8,385 nucleotides of DNA from an uncultured Sphingomonadales bacterium. GTDB taxonomy: Bacteria > Pseudomonadota > Alphaproteobacteria > Sphingomonadales > Sphingomonadaceae. The position numbers and the translations under genes are program-made. Numbering within the stretch: the first letter of the stretch is position 1; each line of letters starts with the position of its first letter. This document shows positions 1 through 5,709 of the stretch, in pieces. Under the pieces are notes generated by a model that was not told where the DNA came from, did not search any database, and was given only the letters and a program-made list of their open reading frames with translations. The stretch lies in assembly GCA_903868655.1 (NCBI GenBank), contig CAIPWG010000376.1, positions 1 to 8,385 of the forward strand. The letters run 5' to 3'.

Positions 1-596
1 GCGGTGGACGCGGCCCCGGCGGCCCACCACCGGGAGGACCCGGCGGTGGTGGATCGGGTGGCTTCGGTCGCGGAGGCGGCGGCTTTGGCGGTGGTCCGCC
101 GCCATCCGACGGGCGCGGCCGTTGGAACATGTCGCTCAGTTACAGCTACGAAATCTATAACACCGCACAATTGATTTCGGGTGGCGCTGTGCTCGATCAG
201 TTGCACGGCGATGCCTTGACCGGGACCGGTGTGGCGCGGCATTCCGCCAATCTGGATGCCGGTGGATTCTATCGCGGCTTTGGCCTGCGGGTCTCTGCCG
301 CTTACGCGGCGCCCACCCATATCAGCGCCAGTGGCCAACCTGGCGACCTGCCGCTGGATTTCGGATCCCTGGCAACATTCGGCGTGCGGCTGTTTACCGA
401 TCTGGGCCGGATGCCCAAAGTCGTGAAGACATATCCGTTCCTGAAGAACACCCGACTGTCGCTGGCGGTCAACAATCTGTTCGATGGGCAACAGAAAGTC
501 ACCGACAGCACCGGGGCGACCCCCTTACGGTATCAGGCGGGCTATCTCGATCCGACCGGACGGCAGATCAGGCTGGAATTGCGCCGCCAGTTCTGA
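1..596 (+). CDS. TonB-dependent receptor, C-terminal part (5' end outside window)
   Basis: This is the C-terminal end of an outer-membrane beta-barrel receptor of the TonB-dependent type, which imports substrates using energy from TonB/ExbBD. The frame is open from base 3, so the gene begins before the window and the first ATG at 129 is internal. The first 38 or so visible residues are almost only Gly, Pro, Arg and Ser, a low-complexity insert. After it come amphipathic barrel strands with features I recognise from sphingomonad receptors: RWNMSLSYSYEIYNTAQL, GVARHSANLDAGGFYRGFGL, AVNNLFDGQQKVTD and GYLDPTGRQIRLEL. The protein ends in RRQF; a terminal Phe is the usual outer-membrane barrel signature recognised by BamA. 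The plug domain and TonB box are not visible, so the substrate cannot be inferred. The stop codon directly abuts the stop of the convergent PilZ gene. Confidence 0.85.
   Translation, partial: GGRGPGGPPPGGPGGGGSGGFGRGGGGFGGGPPPSDGRGRWNMSLSYSYEIYNTAQLISGGAVLDQLHGDALTGTGVARHSANLDAGGFYRGFGLRVSAAYAAPTHISASGQPGDLPLDFGSLATFGVRLFTDLGRMPKVVKTYPFLKNTRLSLAVNNLFDGQQKVTDSTGATPLRYQAGYLDPTGRQIRLELRRQF
3..116 (+). other. Glycine/proline-rich low-complexity insert in the receptor
   Basis: In the receptor frame this stretch encodes mostly Gly with Pro, Arg, Ser and a few Phe, including runs such as GRGGGGFGGG. At the DNA level it is an imperfect GGC/GGT/GGA repeat. It is probably a flexible loop or linker in front of the last barrel strands. 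Such tracts are prone to length change by slippage, but only one copy is visible here so this is inference. Confidence 0.7.
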
Positions 597-989
597 TCAG
601 AATATCTTGCGGCCTTGCACAAAGTCTTGCGCGCGGCGCAGCACCTGCTGTTGCTGCAGGGTCTGGAAATGGTCATTCAGCCCGCGCAATTTCACCACAT
701 CATCCATCGGCATTGGCTCATCAAAACACAGGCCAAAGCTGTTGCCTTGCCGCCAGACCACCGTTCCAAACGCTTCCACCCCATTCACCATCAGCACCAC
801 ATCTCCGCCGATCGGAGGGGCAAGACGTTCCATCGAAATTTGCGCCCCGGTCTGTGACAGGTCGTCCAACTGACAGGGCTGATGGCCGGTGATCAGGATA
901 ACCTTTGCGGGCAGTGCAAGACGGACCCGGGCCGCCTGTCGGCGACCAGGTGCTTGCCCTCTGCCTCCAAACGGAAAGTGTGCGGTCAT
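597..989 (-). CDS. Single-domain PilZ protein (putative c-di-GMP receptor)
   Basis: This 130-residue soluble protein consists almost entirely of one PilZ domain, the fold that binds the second messenger c-di-GMP. Both signature motifs are present: R17-x-x-x-R21 (within RRQAARVRL) and D43-x-S45-x-x-G48 (DLSQTG). They are followed by the expected beta strands ending in VVWRQGNSFGLCFDEPM. There is no signal peptide, membrane segment or fused GGDEF/EAL domain, so it is probably an adaptor that changes partner under c-di-GMP; the partner is unknown. The last 35 or so residues (KLRGLNDHFQTLQQQQVLRR) form a charged, Gln-rich helix that could be a contact surface. The ATG at 989 lies at the usual distance before the RxxxR motif, but no clear Shine-Dalgarno precedes it. 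The gene is divergent from uvrC and convergent with the receptor gene. Confidence 0.85.
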   Translation of the reverse strand: MTAHFPFGGRGQAPGRRQAARVRLALPAKVILITGHQPCQLDDLSQTGAQISMERLAPPIGGDVVLMVNGVEAFGTVVWRQGNSFGLCFDEPMPMDDVVKLRGLNDHFQTLQQQQVLRRAQDFVQGRKIF

Positions 990-990
990 G

Positions 991-1017
991 GGGTTGAAGT
1001 TAACCCCCCGAGGGTTA
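991..1017. promoter_or_regulatory. Alternating inverted half-sites between the PilZ gene and uvrC
   Basis: Three half-sites alternate in orientation: GGGTT (991-995), AACCC (1002-1006) and GGGTT (1012-1016). The second and third extend to a 6-bp inverted repeat, TAACCC/GGGTTA, around a 5-base centre. They lie just upstream of the PilZ start, in its 5' leader or promoter. They could be an operator or two mutually exclusive small hairpins. No known regulator consensus was recognised, and chance is possible because the repeats are short. Confidence 0.25.
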
Positions 1018-1141
1018 GCAGCTCGACCATTTCTTCATGTGATCATTGCGTATTGGTCAAGGCTTCATGCGCCACTTTTTGTCCGAAAGACCCGGTGGGG
1101 CGCTGGACCACCACGGGGCAAAGGCTTATCCGGCAAAGCCC

Positions 1142-3133
1142 ATGGCCCGTTCACCCTCTCGTCCAACCGGTACCGATCCTGCTGCCGATCCGCGCAAAGC
1201 GGTCGGCACCATGCCCACGCCGCACGGCGCCGAACGCTTCAATGAAGACAAAGCGACGTTTGCCGTGCGCGGCGCCGATCAGCCCGATCTGGATCGTGGC
1301 GTTGCGGTCATCCGCGAAGTCGTGGCCACACTGAAACCCGTGCCAGGCGTGTATCGCATGCTCGATGCACGTGGAGAGGCGCTGTATGTGGGCAAGGCCC
1401 GTGCGCTCAAAAACCGCGTGGCCAATTATGTGCAAGTCGATCGTCTGCCCAATCGGTTGCGCCGCATGGTCAGCCTGACCCGGTCGATGACGATCGTCAC
1501 CACCAATTCCGAGGCTGAGGCGCTGCTGCTCGAAGCGCAGCTGATCAAGCGCTACCGCCCGGCCTACAACGTACTGCTGCGCGATGACAAATCGTTCCCG
1601 TTCATCCTGTTGCGATCCGATCACGCTTTCCCCCGGATCATGAAGCATCGCGGTGCGCGCCGCGCAAAGGGCAATTATTATGGCCCGTTTGCGAGTGCCG
1701 GCTCGGTCAACACCACGATCAATGCGATGCAGAAACTGTTTCTGCTGCGCAGTTGCAACGATGGCTTCATGGCGCGGCGCGATCGGCCGTGCCTGCTTTA
1801 CCAGATCAAGCGGTGCAGCGCGCCCTGCGTCAATCGCATCAGCGAAGCCGACTACGCTGATCTGGCGCGGCAAGCGCGCGATTTTCTCGGCGGCCGCTCA
1901 AGCGCGGTACAACGCGAGATCGAATCACAGATGGCCGCCGCGGCCGAAGCGCTCGACTATGAACGCGCGGCAGTCTTGCGCGATCGGCTGCGTGCCGCGA
2001 CATTCATCCAGGGCAGCCAGGCGATCAACGCCGAAGGGGTCGGCAATGCCGATATCTTCGCAGTGGCGGTGCAGGGCGGCCAAGTCGCGATCCAGGCGTT
2101 TTTCATTCGCGGCGGTCAAAACTGGGGCCCCCGCGCGTTTTTCCCCAGCCACACCGAAGGCCACGACGAAGCCGAAGTGCTGACCCAGTTCATGGCGCAA
2201 TTTTATGAAGACGTACCACCGCCACGCCTGATTCTGGTCGACCGCGATTTGCCGGAGGCTGATCTGCTGGCTGAAGCACTTTATCCCGCAGCCGGCGGCA
2301 AAGTCGAAATTTCAGTGCCGCAACGTGGCGATCGCCGTCGCCTGATGGAACAGGCGCAGCGCAATGCCGATGAAGCGCTGGTGCGCCGCCAGGCCGAAAC
2401 CGGCACCCGCGCGCGGATTTTCCGCGAACTGGCCGATTTTCTCGAACTCGGTGAAGCGCCCGACCGGGTCGAAATTTACGACAACAGCCATATCATGGGC
2501 ACCAATGCGGTCGGTGCCATGGTCGTCGCCGGGCCCGAGGGGTTCCGCAAAGGCCAGTATCGCAAGTTCAATATCAAACGCCCCGAAACCGAACCCGGCG
2601 ATGACTTTGCGATGATGCGCGAGGTGATGAGCCGTCGTTTTGCTCGCGTGCAGGAAGAAGATCCCGACCGTGACCGGGGCATGTGGCCCGATCTGGTGTT
2701 GATCGATGGCGGCAAAGGCCAAATGACTGCGGTGCGCGAAACGCTGGAAGAGATGGGCATCGAAGATGTCGCGTTGATTGCCGTGTCAAAAGGCCCCGAT
2801 CGCAATGCCGGCCGCGAACATTTCCACTTTCCCGACGGGCGCGAAAAGCTGCTGCCGCTCAATTCGCCGCTGCTTTTTCACTTGCAACAATTGCGCGATG
2901 AAGCCCACCGTTTCGCGATCGGCGCGCATCGTGCCAAGCGCAGCCGCGCCATCACCGCCAGCCCGCTCGATGAAGTGCCTGGCATCGGTCCTGCACGCAA
3001 ACGCGCGCTGCTTCTGCATTTCGGCACTGCCGGTAAAGTCCGCGCGGCCAGCCTGGACGATCTGCAACGCGCACCCGGCGTCAGCGTCGCAGTGGCTCAA
3101 GCCGTTTACGACTTCTACCACGCCGAGGGTTAG
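1142..3133 (+). CDS. uvrC: UvrABC system protein C (excinuclease subunit)
   Basis: UvrC makes the 3' and 5' incisions around bulky DNA lesions in nucleotide excision repair, after UvrA/UvrB find the damage. From ATG 1142 it has 663 residues. A GIY-YIG nuclease domain spans about 66-143 (PGVYRM and ALYVGKARALKNRV). Four cysteines, C205, C217, C225 and C229, have exactly the x11, x7, x3 spacing of the E. coli Fe-S ligands. A UvrB-binding UVR helix pair lies at about 258-293. The RNase H-like nuclease half carries YDNSH (Asp447) and LIDGGKGQ (Asp522). Two C-terminal helix-hairpin-helix motifs (EVPGIGPARKRALL, APGVSVAVAQAV) bind DNA. The start is uncertain: ATG 1067 has a better AAGG ribosome site, TTG 1046 is further out, and ATG 1211 also fits. 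The roughly 65 residues before the nuclease domain are long for the family. Confidence 0.96.
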   Translation: MARSPSRPTGTDPAADPRKAVGTMPTPHGAERFNEDKATFAVRGADQPDLDRGVAVIREVVATLKPVPGVYRMLDARGEALYVGKARALKNRVANYVQVDRLPNRLRRMVSLTRSMTIVTTNSEAEALLLEAQLIKRYRPAYNVLLRDDKSFPFILLRSDHAFPRIMKHRGARRAKGNYYGPFASAGSVNTTINAMQKLFLLRSCNDGFMARRDRPCLLYQIKRCSAPCVNRISEADYADLARQARDFLGGRSSAVQREIESQMAAAAEALDYERAAVLRDRLRAATFIQGSQAINAEGVGNADIFAVAVQGGQVAIQAFFIRGGQNWGPRAFFPSHTEGHDEAEVLTQFMAQFYEDVPPPRLILVDRDLPEADLLAEALYPAAGGKVEISVPQRGDRRRLMEQAQRNADEALVRRQAETGTRARIFRELADFLELGEAPDRVEIYDNSHIMGTNAVGAMVVAGPEGFRKGQYRKFNIKRPETEPGDDFAMMREVMSRRFARVQEEDPDRDRGMWPDLVLIDGGKGQMTAVRETLEEMGIEDVALIAVSKGPDRNAGREHFHFPDGREKLLPLNSPLLFHLQQLRDEAHRFAIGAHRAKRSRAITASPLDEVPGIGPARKRALLLHFGTAGKVRAASLDDLQRAPGVSVAVAQAVYDFYHAEG

Positions 3134-3203
3134 GCACCAGGCGCCGCGGCGTCAAAAATTAAAATCCCGGTAACGCACTCCTTTCAGCCGCCCGATACCA
3201 TCG

Positions 3204-3215
3204 CGGTCTAGACCG
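3204..3215. repeat. 12-bp perfect palindrome upstream of the exported-protein pair
   Basis: CGGTCTAGACCG is a perfect dyad in the spacer between uvrC and the gene starting at 3287. It is flanked by an outer TCGCG (3201-3205) and CGCGA (3219-3223) pair that partly overlaps it. It could be an operator for the downstream unit. There is no T-run after it, so it does not look like a terminator for uvrC. No regulator family is recognised. Confidence 0.3.
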
Positions 3216-3286
3216 GATCGCGAAGCATTCGCTCTGCGCTGATTGCCGACGATCGTGCAGTGGTCGACCGTGAACCGGGGGTCTTG

Positions 3287-4249
3287 ATGTCTAAGCTCAA
3301 GCGTTCAAGCAAATGTCCAGTTCTTCCCGGTTTTCTGCGGCTTGGCGGACTGGTGGCGCTGGCGACAGTCGGCTTTGCCACTCCCGCGCAGGCGCAGGCA
3401 GTGGTGGCAACGGGGGTGGGTACGCCGTTCGAACTGGCGTTCTGGCAGTCGATTGATTCGAGCAGCGACCCAGCCTTGTACGAAGCATATCTGGCCCGGT
3501 TCCCCAGCGGCACTTTTGGTGAAATTGCGCGCGCCAAAATCCTCGTTCTCCATGGCCGTACTGTACCACCAGCAGCGCCTGCCGCACTTGCGAGTGCAAC
3601 GCCGGTGCTGACTGTTCCAGTCCTGCCCCTGCCATCTGTTGCACCGTTGCCCACGCCAGCAGGCCCGGCGCCGATGGCTTACGCGCAGCCCGAGATCGCC
3701 GGTCCTGCCGCCGTGGCTGCGCCGCCGCCTGCAATCGCCAGTGCGACGCCGGCGTCAGCCAATGGCACCCTCGGTCAGCTTCTGGCCGCGCTTGCGAGTA
3801 GCCAGGTCAGCAGTGGTGCACCTGTTGCGCCCGCACCGGCAGCCGCCCAACTCGCCACCGTCCAGCCTGCCCCGCGCACCGGGTTTGCCGTGCCGCAGCA
3901 ACCTGCGCTCAGCCCGGTGGGGTCGGTAACGCTGCCGCAAAGCTTCTGTTCGGCGGAGGCGCGCAATGCCTTCCATGACACGGTCTATGCGCCGGCGGTC
4001 AATGCTGCGAAACAGAACAACGATGCCGCCGCGGCTTATATGCGTCAGCTGCAATCGCTTTATGACCAGTATCAGCTGAGCCACGATGGTGAGACGTCGA
4101 ACGCCATCGTCGGTGCTGCGCGCACCTACCAGCAGGTCGCACAGACGACGTTTTCGATGCAGGCGGCGCTGGTTCGGCAATTCAGCGCCTTGATGGCGGT
4201 GCCGTTGGTTCCTTGCGCGCAGCCCCAGATCACCGCAATGGTCCAGTGA
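3287..4249 (+). CDS. Exported protein of unknown function with an FW..I..S.DP..Y..YL..FP.GTF motif and Ala/Pro-rich linker
   Basis: This 320-residue protein has a signal peptide: basic MSKLKR start, hydrophobic LRLGGLVALATVGFA, and a likely cut after ATPAQA, near residue 36. Residues 49-77 (ELAFWQSIDSSSDPALYEAY followed by LARFPSGTF) match a TPR-like half-repeat I know from alphaproteobacterial envelope and caspase-like proteins, where it usually precedes other domains. About 120 residues of Ala/Pro/Val-rich, probably disordered, linker follow. The C-terminal 100 residues are predicted helical and bracketed by Cys221 and Cys310, which could form a disulfide in the periplasm. I do not recognise this last domain. 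ATG 3287 is chosen over an upstream GTG at 3260 because GGGGG sits 5 bases before it and the signal peptide starts there. Its stop overlaps the next gene's start (GTGA), so the two are probably coupled. Confidence 0.75.
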   Translation: MSKLKRSSKCPVLPGFLRLGGLVALATVGFATPAQAQAVVATGVGTPFELAFWQSIDSSSDPALYEAYLARFPSGTFGEIARAKILVLHGRTVPPAAPAALASATPVLTVPVLPLPSVAPLPTPAGPAPMAYAQPEIAGPAAVAAPPPAIASATPASANGTLGQLLAALASSQVSSGAPVAPAPAAAQLATVQPAPRTGFAVPQQPALSPVGSVTLPQSFCSAEARNAFHDTVYAPAVNAAKQNNDAAAAYMRQLQSLYDQYQLSHDGETSNAIVGAARTYQQVAQTTFSMQAALVRQFSALMAVPLVPCAQPQITAMVQ

Positions 4250-4725
4250 TCCGCGCTGGACACCTGCTGCTGGCAGCCGCCATGGCTTTTGCCGGGATCG
4301 ATACGGCACGTGCCGCCTGTATCGATGCGCAGCTGGTGCACGCCGCACGCCTGCACGAATTTGAAATGATGATGATGAATGTGTCGTTGCGCTGCGGGTT
4401 GGCGGGTGTGGAGATACGCCCGCGTTATGATGCGATGGTCGCCGCGCATCAGGCCCAGTTCGATGCCGCGACCCAACAGTTGCAACATTATTTCGCGACC
4501 GGCGCCGGGCCCGAAACCCGCCATGGGGGTCTTTATGACCGGTATGCCACGCTCATTGCCAACCGGTATGGCGGCGGCGATACCAGCCAGCAGGCCTGCC
4601 GGGCGTTCGATGCGGTTGCCGGGGAACTCGCCCGCGCCAGCGACAGCGGGCAAAGCCTCGGCATGGTCGCACACGCGATGGTTGCGCATCCCGTGCTGGA
4701 ACGCGCAACCTGCACCGCGCCGTGA
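4246..4725 (+). CDS. Small exported four-cysteine protein of unknown function
   Basis: From GTG 4246 this is a 159-residue protein with an N-terminal signal peptide (MIRAGHLLLAAAMAFAGIDT) and a likely cut after ARA at residue 23. The mature chain starts A-C and has four cysteines, C25, C50, C118 and C156, enough for two disulfides. No lipobox is present. Mostly helical segments follow, with VSLRCGLAGVEIRPRYDAMV and LYDRYATLIANRYG as the most family-like parts. I recall similar sphingomonad proteins carrying enzyme names that look misassigned; nothing catalytic is visible here and I assign no function. The start is chosen because GTG overlaps the previous stop in GTGA and places the signal peptide at the N-terminus; an upstream TTG at 4213 would add 11 unconvincing residues. 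Its stop lies 3 bases from the tesB stop. Confidence 0.72.
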   Translation: MIRAGHLLLAAAMAFAGIDTARAACIDAQLVHAARLHEFEMMMMNVSLRCGLAGVEIRPRYDAMVAAHQAQFDAATQQLQHYFATGAGPETRHGGLYDRYATLIANRYGGGDTSQQACRAFDAVAGELARASDSGQSLGMVAHAMVAHPVLERATCTAP

Positions 4726-4728
4726 TGC

Positions 4729-5616
4729 TCAGACGGCGGCCTTGATCGGACGGATCAGGCCTTCTTGCGCTACGCTCGCGATATGGCGGCCCTCGCGCGT
4801 GAAAATCTGCCCCCGATTGAACCCGCGCGCGCGGTCCGCCCACGGGCTGTCGCAGACATACAACAGCCATTCGTCTGCACGGAAATCGTCGTGGAACCAC
4901 AGTGCATGGTCCAGACTGACCCCCATGACATTGCCGACAATCCAGCTCAGCCCGTGGGGCAGGGTGCACGTGCCCAGCAGGCTCATGTCGCTGGCATAGG
5001 CCAGCACGGCACGGTGCACGCGTGGATCGTCGGGCAGGGCGGCGGCGGTGCGAAACCAGGTATGCGATTTGGCTTCACGCGGTTCGGGGTTCATCCAGTG
5101 CCGCGCTTCGACCGGGCGTTGTTCGATCGGTCGCAGCCGCAGCATCATCGCGCGCTTGTCCGCCGGAATCTGATCGGCAAACCGTGCACGCAGGCTGGCT
5201 TCGTCTTCCAATTCCTCGGGCAGCGGCACAGCGGGCATTTCCGCAGAATGACGCGGCCCCTGTTCGCGGCGGTGGAACGACGAAACCATGGTCAGGATCG
5301 GCTTGTCCTGCTGGCTCACCACCACCCGCCGGTTGGCAAAGCTGCCGCCATCCAGATCGCGCAACACGCTCAGATCGACATTCTGCGCTTCGTTGCCCCC
5401 ACGCAGAAAATAGGCATGCAGCGAATGCACCGGGCGATCTTCGCCGACAGTGCGTTCTGCCGCCACCAGAGCCTGTGCAATCACTTGGCCACCAAACATG
5501 CGGCCGACCCCATCGGGCCGGTTGTGGCCGATGAACCGGTCATCACCGCTGGAATCAATATCGAGCAGGCGCAACAGGCCGGATACGAGCGCTTGGGGGC
5601 TTGGTTCGCTGGACAT
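4729..5616 (-). CDS. tesB: Acyl-CoA thioesterase II
   Basis: TesB hydrolyses acyl-CoA to free fatty acid and CoA in the cytosol. From ATG 5616 it has 295 residues, close to E. coli TesB (286). It shows the double hot-dog layout: an N-terminal hot dog with RMFGGQVIAQALVAAERTV (39-57) and HSLHAYFLRGG (64-74), then a C-terminal one with AYASDMSLL, SLDHALWFHDDFRADEWLLY, RARGFNRGQIF and AQEGLIRP. By alignment from memory, the E. coli catalytic residues Asp204, Thr228 and Gln278 correspond to Asp210, Ser234 (a conservative Thr-to-Ser change) and Gln284. ATG 5616 is preceded by AGGAG at 7 bases, so it is preferred over an in-frame ATG at 5652 that would add 12 atypical residues. It follows hppA on the same strand but behind a hairpin, so it is probably transcribed at least partly on its own. 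Confidence 0.94.
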   Translation of the reverse strand: MSSEPSPQALVSGLLRLLDIDSSGDDRFIGHNRPDGVGRMFGGQVIAQALVAAERTVGEDRPVHSLHAYFLRGGNEAQNVDLSVLRDLDGGSFANRRVVVSQQDKPILTMVSSFHRREQGPRHSAEMPAVPLPEELEDEASLRARFADQIPADKRAMMLRLRPIEQRPVEARHWMNPEPREAKSHTWFRTAAALPDDPRVHRAVLAYASDMSLLGTCTLPHGLSWIVGNVMGVSLDHALWFHDDFRADEWLLYVCDSPWADRARGFNRGQIFTREGRHIASVAQEGLIRPIKAAV

Positions 5617-5640
5617 GGCAAGTCTCCTGGCTCGACATTC
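5605..5640 (-). promoter_or_regulatory. Ribosome binding site deciding the tesB start
   Basis: On the minus strand AGGAG lies seven bases before ATG 5616. No comparable site precedes the alternative ATG at 5652, which lies almost against the hairpin at 5658-5686. This supports the 295-residue TesB. Confidence 0.7.
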
Positions 5641-5657
5641 CGTTAACGTCAACGTGA

Positions 5658-5686
5658 AACCCCCGCCGGCCGCGCCGGCGGGGGTT
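5658..5686 (-). terminator. Perfect GC-rich hairpin after hppA, probable terminator
   Basis: The halves AACCCCCGCCGGC (5658-5670) and GCCGGCGGGGGTT (5674-5686) are perfectly complementary, with a 3-base CGC loop and no mismatch in 13 pairs. It begins 24 bases beyond the hppA stop and lies 41 bases before the tesB start. On the minus strand only three T residues follow, so it is a strong stem with a weak U-tract; it may terminate partially or protect the hppA mRNA 3' end rather than fully isolate tesB. Confidence 0.75.
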
Positions 5687-5709
5687 CAGGATAAACGTTG
5701 CGCCGTGCC

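Noticed and set aside
990..1141. LexA/SOS operator upstream of uvrC
   Set aside because: No GTTC-N7-GTTC alphaproteobacterial LexA site is visible in the spacer.
1151..1873. Minus-strand open frame opposite the 5' part of uvrC (240 codons)
   Set aside because: Its composition and lack of motifs fit an antisense shadow of uvrC.
3134..3160. CGCCGCGGCG palindrome after uvrC as an intrinsic terminator
   Set aside because: It allows only four pairs with a 2-base loop and is followed by A residues, not T, on the uvrC coding strand.
4765..5646. Plus-strand open frame opposite tesB (293 codons)
   Set aside because: It is antisense to a gene with intact TesB catalytic motifs; the translated peptide has no recognisable domain.
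5647..5652. TTGACG on the minus strand as a -35 box for tesB
   Set aside because: At 17 bases' spacing the -10 would fall on the ribosome binding site (CAGGAG), leaving no leader.
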